From contig CP137668.1 in NCBI GenBank assembly GCA_037976565.1, forward strand, positions 3,678,261-3,742,260: a stretch of 64,000 nucleotides of DNA, read 5' to 3'. Positions 25,147-36,119 of this stretch are shown here, piece by piece (within the stretch, counting starts at the first letter, position 1; each line of letters starts with the position of its first letter). A program made the translations under genes and the position numbers. The notes beneath the pieces are model-generated. The model saw only the letters and a list, made by a program, of their open reading frames with translations, had not been told where the DNA came from and did not search any database. The stretch comes from Mesocentrotus franciscanus. Taxonomy: Eukaryota > Echinodermata > Echinoidea > Camarodonta > Strongylocentrotidae.

Positions 25147-27989
25147 CTCCCTCTCCTTTCTCTTTGTCTCTCAACAATAAACAATTGCACTCCCACTCTA
25201 TTTCTTTACTGCTCTATTGTTTATCATTCTCTTACTCTCTCTCTTTCTTTTTTTTCTTTTCCCCATCTTTAGGAATTGATCCTCCACATCCAGAGCAAGA
25301 CGTTGGATGCAGAATCCTTGTTAACCTACTTCCAAATAAATTAAGATGCAAACTGGTGCTTTTTATCATTAATCTGATCATGGACAAATCATGGGGGAAT
25401 TTTGAGAATTTGCTGGGGGCAGATTGTTCATCCAAGTTCTTGAGAATGTGTCTGTCATCATACAATTGATGTAATTCGTTTCTTTCTCTTTTCATATCTT
25501 CTTCTTATTGACAGCAATTAAGTAAATACTTTATTTTTCTTACACTTACAGTAAAATGAACATCAGTTCACAGAATTCCTTTTAGTTTTTTTCTGGTAGA
25601 ACAAAATGTAAATGACACTCGGCTAAGATTGTTCTAGGTTTATCAAAGAATCACAAAAACCGAGTGAAATTTGTATTTAAAAAAAAATCATACATTGCTA
25701 CGCGACCTAGTTCTGACAATCTGAGCTCATGTATAAAGTAACATTAATCCGATATGAAATAGAATTAGAAATCATTGATGACTGTTTCAGATCTGACGCC
25801 AGTCAATTCATTTCTATAAACTGCATGCACGGGGCCCTTACTTGTGATTCCTACATCCGTCGCTCCTATGACCAACATGTTTATCATTAAGGCACATTTA
25901 TTTTTAAATAGTGCTTTTCAAAAGGTCCTTTGACAGCAAATTCACTATTCTACCCAGAATTTTACTTTTGAATCAAACAGTATTATTGTGACTGACAACA
26001 ATATTTATATAAATGTTTGTACCAAGATGACGAGAGATCAGTCTATCTATTTAAACAGTTGATATCTTTGGACACGCTGTTTGTTCTTCTCAAAACAAAT
26101 TTATAAAAGTTGACATTTAGTGAATTAAAACAAAACACTTGGAAACCGATTCAGGTTTTTTTTTTAATAGCTTACAAACTTTTAATTCTCATGATGATTC
26201 TAGGGGCTATTTCCATTACACAATGAGCAATAAAATTATTTTTTGTTGCTAAAGTAATTTATCCTCTTCAGATTTCTTATTTATTGCTTACTGGGCGTTA
26301 CTATTCTTTTAAAGTATTAGAAGGTTTGTTGTTATTTCCTTTTACTACTGGCCTATAAATTCCACTATGTTGCTATGGAAATTAATCCTGTGTTTATTGA
26401 GTCATCAATATTACTGTACCTATCAATCAAGCAATTAATTTTCATAAATTGTAGCTCTTACTCATCCATTCATAAAGCCATATAATTTCCTTCAAGTCTT
26501 TAGAGACTTATGACAAGTAGTAACCGTCAGATTCCAGAAGTGAATTATATCCCAGTCTGATCCTCCAGATTAGTTTTAGATTAGTTACTGACCTGATCCC
26601 CTTCCCTTGTTTGATGTACCAAGAATACAGGGAGGTATTGATTGAGCTAAAGATAGGACAAATGGACTGATAGATAATATGAAGACATTATAAAATACTT
26701 TGTTACATGCTGCAGTATATACTCTAACACCTAACTTGTGTTTCTGTTTTACAAACCCATTATTTAAAATGCTCAAGAATACTTCTATGATTCTATCTAC
26801 ATCTGTCTTATCTCTTTTCATCACAGTTTTTCTTTCTTCTGTATTTTCTTTACCCGGCCACTTCCTCCACATTTGCTATCTCCCTTCCTCCCTCTCACAT
26901 CCTCATTTATCAAACATCAGAATATCATCTCTCCCTAAATTATTCATATGTCACATACATCAGAAGTGATCATTCTCATTCTTATACAAAGTGTCACACA
27001 AGAAAATGTTATATCGTTGTAAAGTGGCATTTTACTTGACAGAAAAGGAATTCAGACATCCCTGTTTTCGACAAAAGTGAAACCACTTGGGCATTTTTTG
27101 GAGCCCAACTTTCCAGAACCTCTCTTTCCATATTAGAAAAGTAATTCAATTTCCATAATTGCACTCAACTGTCCCATTTGTCAACCTGAATATAAGACAG
27201 AAATACAGCAATCCTAGAGTGCTGTGGGTGGATTTATGAGGGCCTGCCTTTGCGGAGTGTTTTCCGAGAGCGTGAATGGGATGTTCACGCTTCATTTGGC
27301 TGGGATCTGATGAGCTCATCAAAAGACAGCATGATGTTTAACCCCTTCTCTTCCACAAATTTGATGAAAAACTGTTATGAACTAACTTTTAGAGTGTCCT
27401 GTTTTCTTACCTCATGTCTACATGTGCCTTTATAAGCATACAATCTGAAACCACCTTCAATACAATGGCACTCTTCTGTGACCATCCATTTTAAAACAAG
27501 AAATGAGGTTCCACATTCACGCTGCAAAGTAGGAAATGGCTGACCTATGTCACAAACCCAGCTTCTGATATGATGTGACGGTTTTCAAACCAATTTGAAC
27601 TTGCCAGGCCCTGTCTGACCATTGTTTCCTCCTACATATAATACACTGCTTCATATGATTTAATATGAGATGGTTGACATGATGCCTAGGGTATGGCAAC
27701 AGACAAGGGTGTTGCTAGACCAATCTAAATCAAAGTGTCAGACACAATTTTCTGACAAGCTAGCCCAAACTTCCAACCAGCAAAAAAAGAGGCCCCAAAT
27801 TTAAAATTTGCAGATGGGGGTAGAAATTGGGTTTGAAATGGTCATAGCAACACAGGAAGAGGAATAAAGGAGCCCAAAGTCTGCGCTCAACCACAAGAAT
27901 CATAAGAACCATCATTTATGGAAGTTGATGGAATCTTAGTTTAGGGTAAGATGAGGATCAATAGAAGCCACCACAAGAGATGTCCTTAC

Positions 27990-28079
27990 CTTCAATTCAA
28001 GTTGCTTGTTGGATACAACCACGTTACAGTTCTCTCTCTCCACATCACTAAGACCAGTGTCAGTTGATGATAATCCATT
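27990..28079 (-). CDS. NCKAP5-like gene, 90-nt exon (SSTD linker)
   Basis: This exon has 30 codons, phase 0 on both sides. The peptide begins NGLSSTDTGLSDVEREN and ends VVSNKQLELK. The acceptor is CATGACAACAG, with a rather purine-interrupted upstream tract, and the donor is AAG followed by GTAAGG. The Ser-Ser-Thr-Asp motif matches the SSSTDEG stretch that, as I recall it, precedes the ERLKALEAENSAL helix in vertebrate NCKAP5. The following 15 or so residues appear to be extra relative to that protein. The exon sits 772 bp downstream of the 198-nt exon and is followed by an 8.36-kb intron. It is less conserved than its neighbours. Its place rests on splice sites, phase and order as much as on similarity. 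Confidence 0.75.
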
Positions 28080-28220
28080 CTGTTGTCATGGAAATGAAAA
28101 AAAGATGATGCAAACATTCATGGTTTGGGCTGGAAAGTGTGTTACATAGTGCTTTTGAGGGGATTGTAGGTTTGCAATGAAATCATAAATGAGGGCATCC
28201 TTTTCTAAGCAGCTTCTAAT

Positions 28221-28302
28221 TAAGTACTGAGAGCAAGAAGGGTATTGATTCTATGAGAAATAAATGAGTTAACGTCCTTCTCGCTCTCAGCAGACCATAT
28301 AT
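28221..28302. repeat. fold-back hairpin element, copy 5
   Basis: The left arm is TAAGTACTGAGAGCAAGAAG then GGTATTGATTC. The right arm is GAGTTAACGTCCTTCTCGC then TCTCAGCAGACCATATATA. It shares GAGTTAA, the CCTTCT core and CTCAGCAGAC with copies 2-4. It lies inside a short intron, so the transcript of the NCKAP5-like gene would carry it as an RNA hairpin before splicing. Confidence 0.75.
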
Positions 28303-28457
28303 AATTTGGTTAACCCATGGTTCTTTGACACATAATTAGGCAACACTTACTCCAGGGCCAATATCCTGCACTAAAAGAAATCCTTACTCCAACCCACCAC
28401 CAATAACCCTAACAAAAAACAAACTGCAAACCTAACCCTAAACCTAAACCTAAACCT

Positions 28458-28674
28458 GGGGAGGCACGATGGCTCAGTGGTAGAGCAGTGGTCACGTAAC
28501 CGAGGAGGTCCTGGGTTCGAAACCAAGTCAATGTGCTTGGCCCTTTAGTAAGGCATTAATCCTCATTACCAAGTTCCTCGGTGAGGACTTAAAAGCCCCC
28601 TGATTGCTTACTTACATGCTCACAATGCTTTCTTAGCAGTCAGGTACAACAAACAAACAAACAAACAAACAAAC
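28458..28674 (+). mobile_element. tRNA-derived SINE with an (AAAC)n tail
   Basis: The head carries a canonical RNA polymerase III A box (TGGCTCAGTGG, 28470-28480) and B box (GGTTCGAAACC, 28514-28524) at tRNA-like spacing. A tRNA-unrelated body follows (TTGGCCCTTTAGTAAGGCAT and so on), and a tail of AAAC repeats ends near 28674. The acceptor stem of the tRNA-like head does not pair, so it is not a functional tRNA. An inverted fragment of the same family lies 0.5 kb away, across the 198-nt exon. Both promoter boxes look intact. Confidence 0.92.
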
Positions 28675-28851
28675 CTTTAAAAAAAAAAATGAAGCCCTAA
28701 CCCTAACACTATATCTTTGATAAAATAAAGGCCAGAGCAAATGTCATCCAAGAGACTGCTGGGTCACCTTACCCAAGAATAAGGGGAAAGGAACAACAAC
28801 AATAAAAAAGAGGGGGAAAATAAATCAGTGTTATCATTTGATGCACCTCAC

Positions 28852-29049
28852 CTGTAACCGTTTACAACTCTCTGCATTATCACACAGTGAGTCCACGCTG
28901 TTAGCGCTCCTTAACCGTATGATCTCTTCCTGTAACGCCTCCAGCTGGGCATTGCACGACTTATTCTCTGCAACAGCCCCCTCTAGTTGCTTCTCCAGAC
29001 ATGTGCGGGCCTCACGCTCTTGCATCAGCTCCCGCATTGTTGTCTCTTT
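28852..29049 (-). CDS. NCKAP5-like gene, 198-nt coiled-coil exon
   Basis: This exon has 66 codons, phase 0 on both sides. The acceptor is TCTCTATACAG and the donor is CAG followed by GTGAGG. The peptide begins KETTMRELMQEREARTCLEK and continues with an alpha-helical, heptad-like stretch (QLEALQEEIIRLR) before a less helical serine- and cysteine-containing end (SVDSLCDNAESCKRLQ). In vertebrate NCKAP5, as I remember it, the SEGAM motif is followed by HEKLIHELEEERHLRLQSEKRL. The Glu-Leu, Glu-Arg and Glu-Lys-x-Leu positions line up with this exon. Its direct junction to the exon at 37704-37767 therefore reproduces the family order. Being a multiple of three, it could be skipped without a frameshift. 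A tRNA-derived SINE lies in the next intron downstream and an inverted SINE fragment lies about 130 bp upstream. Confidence 0.88.
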
Positions 29050-29178
29050 CTGTATAGAGAAAAAAATATTCAAAAAATTGTTTTATCATATCCTTGGTAT
29101 CTATATGAAAGGTACAGATATAAACTGGTAGTTTTAGTCGTTAAGATTAAAACTTCTATGAGAAGTCACTGTTGAAAT

Positions 29179-29242
29179 GAGGATTAATGCCTTACTAAAG
29201 GGCCAAGCACATTGACTTGGTTTCGAACCCAGGACCTCGTCA
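29179..29242 (-). mobile_element. SINE fragment, inverted
   Basis: On the minus strand this reads AGGTCCTGGGTTCGAAACCA then AGTCAATGTGCTTGGCCC and on to GCATTAATCCTCAT. That is the B-box and body part of the SINE at 28458-28674, nearly identical. The A-box head and the AAAC tail are missing. The two copies face each other across the exon at 28852-29049. Confidence 0.88.
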
Positions 29243-32200
29243 AAACTTCACATGAATACAGTTTCTGAACTTAATACCCTATGTTGTACCTCTTCTCACT
29301 TGCTTAAAACACACACAAAAACAAATCCAGTCCAATGATGTAACAGAATGCCTTGTCCACATATGTCAATGGTATACCACAGGCTTTGTAGAGGTGTTGC
29401 TTCGTCTTTTGCAACCCGTGAAAACCTATAATGAACATCTACTAGCTTCAGCCTGGAAGAAAATTGTATATTAGAGAGAGATAGTTAAATGAGCTCAAAA
29501 TTAGCCTATCCTGAAGATAGGATACTCACATAATATTTCATGTGTGCAAATCATTTCAAATAAAGCATAAAACATTCCCCATAGGAATAATGAAGTCCAT
29601 GAAAAAGTTTTTCAAACACTGATTTCTATCCAAAGTGTCATTCACTGGTCATCAACAGTGGGGAAGGAAACACGTCTTTGTATCGCACTTGTGATTATCC
29701 TGACGATCCTGAACTTCTCCCATACAAGATCACATCAGTGGCAGACCGATCAAATGATTTCCCTCATTCCCTCCAGATGTCCCCATCCAATCAAAATTCC
29801 CCCACAAAACTGAGGATGACAGCCCCATCCAACCGGTGGTAAGATGGAAAGGGCAAGATCTGAGGTGTTACAGACTAGAAACACGAGAGGTAAATAGTTA
29901 GTCCTCAGGGGGCGACAGATTCATGCTTTCTGGCTTCCGCTACCTAGCACAACTCCCATTCCGAAAGAAGGGTGGTGGCTGAACTTGGTGTGCACCTCTT
30001 GCCCAAGCAGCTAGTCTTCCTACCCTAAAGAGTTACCATGGTAACCTCTCATCCAGTGTCATGTCCTCCATTATGACTACAGATACCTGACTATTTCTTT
30101 GTTTATCAATCTAATCAAGTAATAAAAATCACACTAGATGTAAGAAGTAGTCATTACAGCACAGATCAAGAGGCCTCTTAGCTGAAACGTATTACACACC
30201 CAGCTCTGCCATCGAGCTTAACATTTCATTCCATCTATTGATAATTCATGGCCGGGGGCGCTACTGAACCTCTGCCCGGTAATTGGGGGAAGTGGAGGAT
30301 AGGCTGATGTGAGTCAGAGCAGAGGGATATCCCAAGGACCACCACAGAGAGGGAACATCTTTATCATATTCTTCTTTCCTTGATAAATTTTCCTATTTTC
30401 CTTTTCTATCTTGGAGAAAAACAATAAGCGATATAAAGGAGACATAATGAAATCTTTCTTTATATCTTGTTCTTTTAACATGCTTTACAAATTGGACTGC
30501 AAAATATTGTTGTATCATACTATTCCTATACTCAAAATTGTTCACCTTTGTTGCTTTTCAGTCTTCAAAATTAGAGTTATATTACCTATATCAAATGTTA
30601 TCTATTCTTCAAATAATTCGCACCTTTTCAGCACTTTGGATATTGTTTCAACTTTATTTCTGTTGAATCTGTTCCCACCCTCCTAATTCAGCCCTCCCTT
30701 AATTCAATAAATAACTGCATCCCTACAATTACGAGAGAGATAATACGATACTGAACTTTAAATCAGTTGCTAAAATATCTGACAAAAACTATGATGGAAA
30801 TACATGAATCTCTTCCCCTTCTATTTTTGTAAAAAATTGTAATTTAATAGCTTCATGAGTGAAAATGCATCTAATGTGACCTTGATAGCATCATATTGTT
30901 TGTCTTGAGAGTTTTCGCCTTGACATTGCTCCCTCAGGGTCTCCTTGGGTTCCAATCATGACACGATTGATTTTATTTCAGATAACAGCTTGTACGTAAT
31001 TTCATATTTAGGAATTAATGCTTAGCCCTCCTCGTTCATTATGCTGATTTGGACCTCTTATTACATTTCATAGTTTCCCTTTTTTCTGCAGCTGACAATT
31101 AAGGCTCTCTGATTGCATCAGTTTTGGGGAAATTTCCTTGTAATTTTGGAGGGGATAAAATCAATTGCAGTTGTTATTGTTTGTGTTTTTCCTGAGGCAG
31201 TCATGTGTAGATGACACCTCAACGTTCACATGACGAGAGCATGAATGAAAATGGCATCGGGTGTCGGGGCTCGGCAAACAAAGGGACAGCGAATAGGGGA
31301 GAAAGAGAAAAAAGGAACCGGTTTTAATAAATGGGACAGTCAGTGAAGACTTAAAATGGAATCAGAGAGCGCTGGAGACATTAAGAAAGATAATGGGGTA
31401 AGGAGAATGGGAGTGAAAGCACTTGAAGAACAATATTGAATTTTTCAAAAAAATAATTGATGTTGTCTTCAACCAACTTGATACATCAAGAAAATTCACA
31501 TTTTCACCCCATTATTAAGCCTGACCAACATCAAAAACGGATACACAAATATAAAAAAAAAAGAAAAAAAAAAAGAAGAAGAATGGTAGAAAATACTGAA
31601 TAAATGAAGTATACATAAATTAGTCTCAAATTGATTCACCACTGGAGACACCTAATGGTACTAACCTATATACATTCAGACTATCAAAATTCATCGTTTA
31701 GCTATACGATATGCAATTACTTCTTCCTAGTTTGAACGTTGTATAAAGAAACGTATAACGAAAAGTCATATAGCAAACACCTGTCTGAGCATCGTTTTAA
31801 ATAAAACTTCATGAAGAATCAGCATCCCACTCTAGTCTGAACATCGTATCGTACGAAAACCGTTTACCTGGGCAGGGCTTATCCAAGCGCACACTGATGA
31901 TTGGCCAGCTGTTGTGTCAATCAACCTCTTCAAAAGTTCATTTCTTTATACAACGTTCCTTAGGATGTTGTTTTCTAGCTTGCTTGCTCCTTTCACTATA
32001 CAATGATTCTTAAAACATTTCTTTAAACAAGTTTTATATAAATTTTCTATGGTCTGAACAGGCCATCAGAGATTCATCAAAAGGAGAAATTTTTCATCAC
32101 AGGCATTTGAAGCAGAGCTTAAAAGGGCGATAGAAAAAGAAGGGGGGGGGGCAAAAAGCAGAATGTATCAAATTACCTGTCACTCAAATTCATACATGGT

Positions 32201-32597
32201 TTCTTAATTTCATGAGAGTGAGAGAGGAAAGAAAAACAAAACGCTAGCTTAGAATAGATTAAGATGGGTCAAATTAATCACAGAGGCACATAATGTGTTG
32301 ACTACGTCATCCAAAAATAACATTGTGCTCTAGATTGGGTCGATAGCCTGGGTATAGAGGGATCAAAATGAGGATGAGCGTATGCGTGATGTTAGTTCTA
32401 TAAGACGAGCAGCAATTTGAGAAGATCTTTCACACCAGCATGATTTATCACAAGAAGGATAGTTGTAGATCAAGCCCTCAACACTGAATATGATAGTTTG
32501 GAAGCACACACACTCACTACAGATTCAATGGCTGCTGTTAGTACAGTTTTCCAATCATAAAACTTTTGAAGATATCCCATCATAACGAGACCAACTT

Positions 32598-32705
32598 ATT
32601 TGCGATTGATATCAATCGTAACTGTGTACATAAGAGATGGGAGACTGCAAACTTGCGATTGATTGGAGGACTTACGATTGATTTGAATCAATCGTAACTC
32701 TTTGT
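32598..32705. repeat. cluster of CGATTGAT palindromes
   Basis: Contains GCGATTGATATCAATCGT, then a lone TTGCGATTGAT, then TTACGATTGATT-TG-AATCAATCGTAA, a perfect 12-bp inverted repeat with a 2-nt centre. The three share the CGATTGAT half-site. The arrangement resembles the ends of a small palindromic element, but no second copy is in the window. Confidence 0.55.
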
Positions 32706-34523
32706 AAGACGGGGGCCCAGGTGTACAATTTGAAATAATCCCCCATCTGGCAAGCTACACTAGATGGGGCTCAACTGAAAAAGACGATTCATAGAAACTA
32801 CATTTACAACTAAGATTAAGTATATATCCTCTCCGCTCAACCCCCTCCATCCCCGGAAAAGGATATTTATGCTGCAGGTTTGGTTAAGGAAAGATTCCAA
32901 TATTTTACCAAATCCTGGGAATGCATGGATAGAAAAATATAGATAAATTTTCATGAAGAAATGAGCTGGTGTGAACCCTCCAATGATAGTAAAGATGAGA
33001 TGCAGAGATGTAATGAAATTTGATTCAATGTGTAGGGTGATTGCCCTGAGCATATCTAGTCTAACGCTATCCACAAGCCCGAACGTCATCTTAGAATATA
33101 TGTTGAGTCTTACACAAAAATTTATTTGGACTTGAGGTCAGTCTGAACCAGCTCAACAATTGTTGCCAAGAACAATTACATTACACAAGCTTAAACATTT
33201 AAAAAGATTAATTTTGAATATACAATTATGCATTTCTTGATAGGTCAAGGAATACATAGTAAAACCAAAATATGCAGGGTATCGTTTGCTTGCTCTAATA
33301 GCCTCTTTCCATTTCTTTGGAATCGTTATTCATTTGTATCTCGATTTAAGAGTTTCCTAAGATCCTAATATGCCAGAGTGTAACAATTGCCACAGGCAGT
33401 GACATCTTTCCTTTTCACTGAAAAACTGGAATTGTCTTGACAAAGTGCAATAGCAGACCAGACAGCTTCCCCTCCAAGGTTCTCACTAAGAGTGTTGCTG
33501 TGTTCCTCAACTACTTAGACTCAAGAAAGAAAGGAAAGATGATTGAATTTTTGATCTTGGTAGTGAAATCAGACACCTCCTGACATCGTGCAGGAAATTT
33601 GACGAAACTCGAGATCGAAAATCCCCCTCCATTAACGTTCCTCCGAGCGCTGGGCATTTGTTCGGGTGGAGAAGCTGGCGTGAAAATCTTCGCCAAGCTG
33701 AACAATGATAATAGGGCATGAATTTGTAATCTGCCAGTGTGTTAAGCCTGGCTTCTGGGAATCCACGAGTGCCACTGGGGGGTTTATAATCGAAAATCTC
33801 GGTCTTTGCCCTTTTTGGCAACTATTCCATTTAAAGTTCAATCTTAACTCCTGCTTACTTTATCAAATAACTTCACTTTACAGCTGTACCCAAGCATATC
33901 TAACTATGTTTACTTCACATTGTTCATTTAAAAAGAAAGAACTTTAATGTAATAAAAAAATGAGGAAGTGCACTTTTGGAAGAAAGACCAATGAGATGGT
34001 GTTTGATTTCAGAATTCAATAAGTTCTGTTCCCTCTATTTATCTCTCAAAAGACCCAAGTGCCCTATCAGCCTTTAAGCTTTATCTGTCCTATTACAAGT
34101 ACACATTTCAACCATTTGAACACGTTTCTTGAAGCTTGTGGCTCCAATGTCACCTTCCTCTCACCATACTGCTGCTCAAAGCCTTGATTATGAAAGTGGC
34201 AACACTTCACTCACAGCCACAAACAAAATATAAAAACACACATGTGGGACCAAAGGCAATTTTGAAGTCGACGATGACTAACATGGATGTCAGAACTAAT
34301 TTGCAGGAGAGTACGTCTCTCTACAACAATGGCTTTGTAACGTCTGTAATTCCTATGTAACTGTTGTCTGATAATGGATCTAACATAGAGAGATCAAATC
34401 CGATTAGATTTTGAGATAGCTATCTCCTAATTTTGACTTTGAAAAGCACCTTCCTTTTCTCTCGATGATCAACGAACATGTGGTATGTTGGGTACCTGGT
34501 ATATAAGCTATGACGTAAAGCCT

Positions 34524-34570
34524 TCAATGTGCTTGAATCTGAAGTGTGTTTAAAGATTCAAGCACATTGA
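34524..34570. repeat. 17-bp perfect inverted repeat (hairpin)
   Basis: TCAATGTGCTTGAATCT (34524-34540) and AGATTCAAGCACATTGA (34554-34570) pair perfectly across a 13-nt loop. The first 12 bases also occur in the body of the SINE at 28458-28674, which may be chance. No flanking similarity to the fold-back family. Confidence 0.8.
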
Positions 34571-34629
34571 GACATGAGGCCCACTGACACTAATACTCTT
34601 TTTTTCATTTCTGTTCTCATTCATTTGCT

Positions 34630-35057
34630 AGGCACCGCAATTGCGAAGTTAGCACCACAATTGCGGGGTTAGCCCTGCTATTTTGCAGGGCCAGCTAACC
34701 CCGTACTATAGGTGGGGCTAGCCCACTTTGGTAAATACGTGTCTGAACAGAAAGTGGAATAAGCTTAACCCCGGACTATAGATGGGGCTAAGACCCCCCT
34801 TTAACCCCACCTATAGTCCGGGTTAAGCAAAGTTTTGCCAGTGTGAAAAGGAAGTGGAATAAGCTTAACCCCGGACCATAGGTGGGGCTAAAACCCCCCT
34901 TTAACCCCACCTATAGTCCGGGGTAAAGCAAATTTTTGCCAGTGTGAAAAGAAAGTGGAATAAGCTTAACCCCGGACTATAGGTGGGGCTAAGACCCCCC
35001 CCCTTTAATCCCACCTATAGTACGGGGTTCAGCAAAATTTTGCCAGTGTGAAAACAG
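34630..35057. repeat. 100-bp tandem array, each unit holding a long inverted repeat
   Basis: Three units of about 100 bp start at AAGCTTAACCCCGGAC (34761, 34861, 34962), preceded by a diverged partial unit from about 34630. Within each, CTTAACCCCGGACTATAGG then TGGGG faces CCCCACCTATAGTCCGGGG, a 20-25 bp stem around a short C-rich spacer. Units are separated by TTTTGCCAGTGTGAAAA and AAGTGGAAT. The partial unit carries smaller hairpins such as GCCCTGC facing GCAGGGC. The array is strongly GC-rich compared with its surroundings. Confidence 0.85.
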
Positions 35058-35149
35058 TATAAGGTTAGTACCTAAGTCACACCGCCAAACCAAGTACATA
35101 TCTACTAAAAACCGACCAATTCTTTGCCATAATGTAATTGTTTGATCAG

Positions 35150-35461
35150 TCTGTTGTTGGTCTGGTGTCGGTCTGGTGTTGGCCTGGTGTTGGTCGCATG
35201 TCGGTCTGGTGTCGGTTGGGTATCAGTCACTTGTCGGTTGGGTGTGGGTCTGGTGTGGGTTGGGTATCGGTTGAGTGTCGGTCCGGTGTTGGCCTGGTGT
35301 CGGTCGCATGTCGGTTGGGTAACGTTCACTTGTCAATCGAGTGTGGGTCTGGTGTCGGTTGGGTGTCGGCCTGGTGTTGGTCTAATGTCGGTCTGGTGTT
35401 GGCCTGGTGTTGGTCTGGTGTCAGTCGGGTGTCAGTCGGGTGTCGGTCTGGTGTCGGTTTT
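35150..35461. repeat. 11-bp minisatellite, about 28 units
   Basis: Units are variants of GGTCTGGTGTC (GGCCTGGTGTT, GGTCGCATGTC, GGTTGGGTATC, AGTCACTTGTC and others). Variants recur in a fixed order roughly every 9-10 units, so a higher-order repeat of about 100-110 bp is visible. Because 11 is not a multiple of three and the unit lacks stops, all frames stay open on both strands, giving fortuitous repetitive reading frames. Inverted sequences flank the array: AGTCACAC with AAAAACCGACC on the left (35075-35117) and GTCGGTTTTT with AGTGTGACT on the right (about 35453-35474). Confidence 0.88.
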
Positions 35462-36056
35462 TGTTAGTGTGACTGGAATAAAAAACAGTGAAATATTATC
35501 GGGAATGTAGCTTACTCACATACATGTACATGTAAATAAACATAGCCTTGCTGATTAGCAACTTTCACAGAAACATTGAGATGTTTAGTACAGATGTTAG
35601 TACATTTAGACTGTAGGATAAACCTAAATCAAACTATACAACCATAATTTCTCATCTTTACAGACCTGAACCATATATCAATTTGCGCCTCATTCAATAA
35701 CAATATTTGTGAATGTACGGGTGTGTGCTCTATTAATAGTATATAAAAGATGATTAACTCCACTACCATACTATGTATGCTAAGTTCATAGCAAAGTTCT
35801 AACATATCTGCTTTGGGGACCATTTTTGCTGAAAGTCACGGTTTTATATCAAGTTTCAAACATACTTGTTGAAAGACTGTCACATTCAAAAGTGCATAAA
35901 AGGCAATTTTTTTTAAGCAGGGTGTTATATACCCTTTCAAAATATCCCCTGCAGCAGTTTTTACTCTAGAATGACTAATTACTTTTGATGAACACAAGCA
36001 AGGGGAAATCAAAACAACAAACATCTTGCATCAATTAAATCTAATCACCAACTCAC

Positions 36057-36119
36057 CCCTTCCAAATGTTGCACCTCTTCTTCGCACTTCTCTCTACTCC
36101 CCTCTGAGGAATCCTCCAT
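36057..36119 (-). CDS. possible alternative first coding exon of the NCKAP5-like gene
   Basis: Read on the minus strand, an ATG in good initiation context (AACAAAATGG, A at -3 and G at +4) opens a 21-codon frame. It starts MEDSSEGSREK, is rich in Glu and Ser, and ends exactly in phase 0 at a strong donor (GGG followed by GTGAGT). An in-frame TGA lies four codons upstream of the ATG, so the frame is closed on the 5' side, as expected for a first coding exon. It would splice in frame to the 198-nt exon at 28852-29049, giving a protein that lacks the conserved REKLSVARLQ helix. Use as an internal cassette is less likely: the only AG near its start would leave 47 nt and break the frame. No transcript evidence is visible and 21-codon frames arise by chance, so this is a candidate only. 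Confidence 0.35.

Larger units (their letters stand above)
19634..27989 (-). other. 8.36-kb intron of the NCKAP5-like gene
   Basis: Lies between the donor after LELK (GTAAGG) and the acceptor before VVSKEE. Contents: pyrimidine-rich tracts at about 19838-19926, 24460-24660 and 25120-25146, the 84-bp repeat copy at 22488-22571, MITEs at 22200-22446 and 23144-23463, and an (ATT)n run at 22890-22913. Between 25.5 and 27.9 kb I see no repeat or gene, only a GC-richer block near 27225-27350 that might be regulatory. Serine-, leucine- and phenylalanine-rich open frames here are products of CT-rich DNA. Confidence 0.8.
28080..28851 (-). other. 772-bp intron of the NCKAP5-like gene with a fold-back element and a SINE
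   Basis: This is the shortest intron of the gene. It holds a fold-back hairpin (28221-28302), a telomere-like (CCTAAA)n stretch just before the SINE (about 28431-28457), the SINE itself (28458-28674), and an A-rich run. Mobile sequence makes up well over a third of it. Confidence 0.85.

Noticed and set aside
28431..28457. Telomeric repeat (CCTAAA/CCCTAA)
   Set aside because: Only a few imperfect units inside an intron next to a SINE; interstitial low-complexity sequence rather than a telomere.
28458..28530. tRNA gene call suggested by perfect A and B boxes
   Set aside because: The acceptor stem does not pair and the sequence continues into a SINE body with an (AAAC)n tail, so it is a tRNA-derived SINE head.
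34630..35461. CRISPR-like or satellite array
   Set aside because: Units are contiguous with no unique spacers and the context is an animal intron, so these are tandem repeats.
35105..35510. Three overlapping open frames of 74-122 codons on both strands
   Set aside because: They are the three-frame translation of the 11-bp minisatellite, whose unit length is not a multiple of three and contains no stop.
36057..36103. The alternative exon as an internal cassette
   Set aside because: The only upstream AG lacks a pyrimidine tract and leaves 47 nt, which would shift the frame between two phase-0 neighbours.
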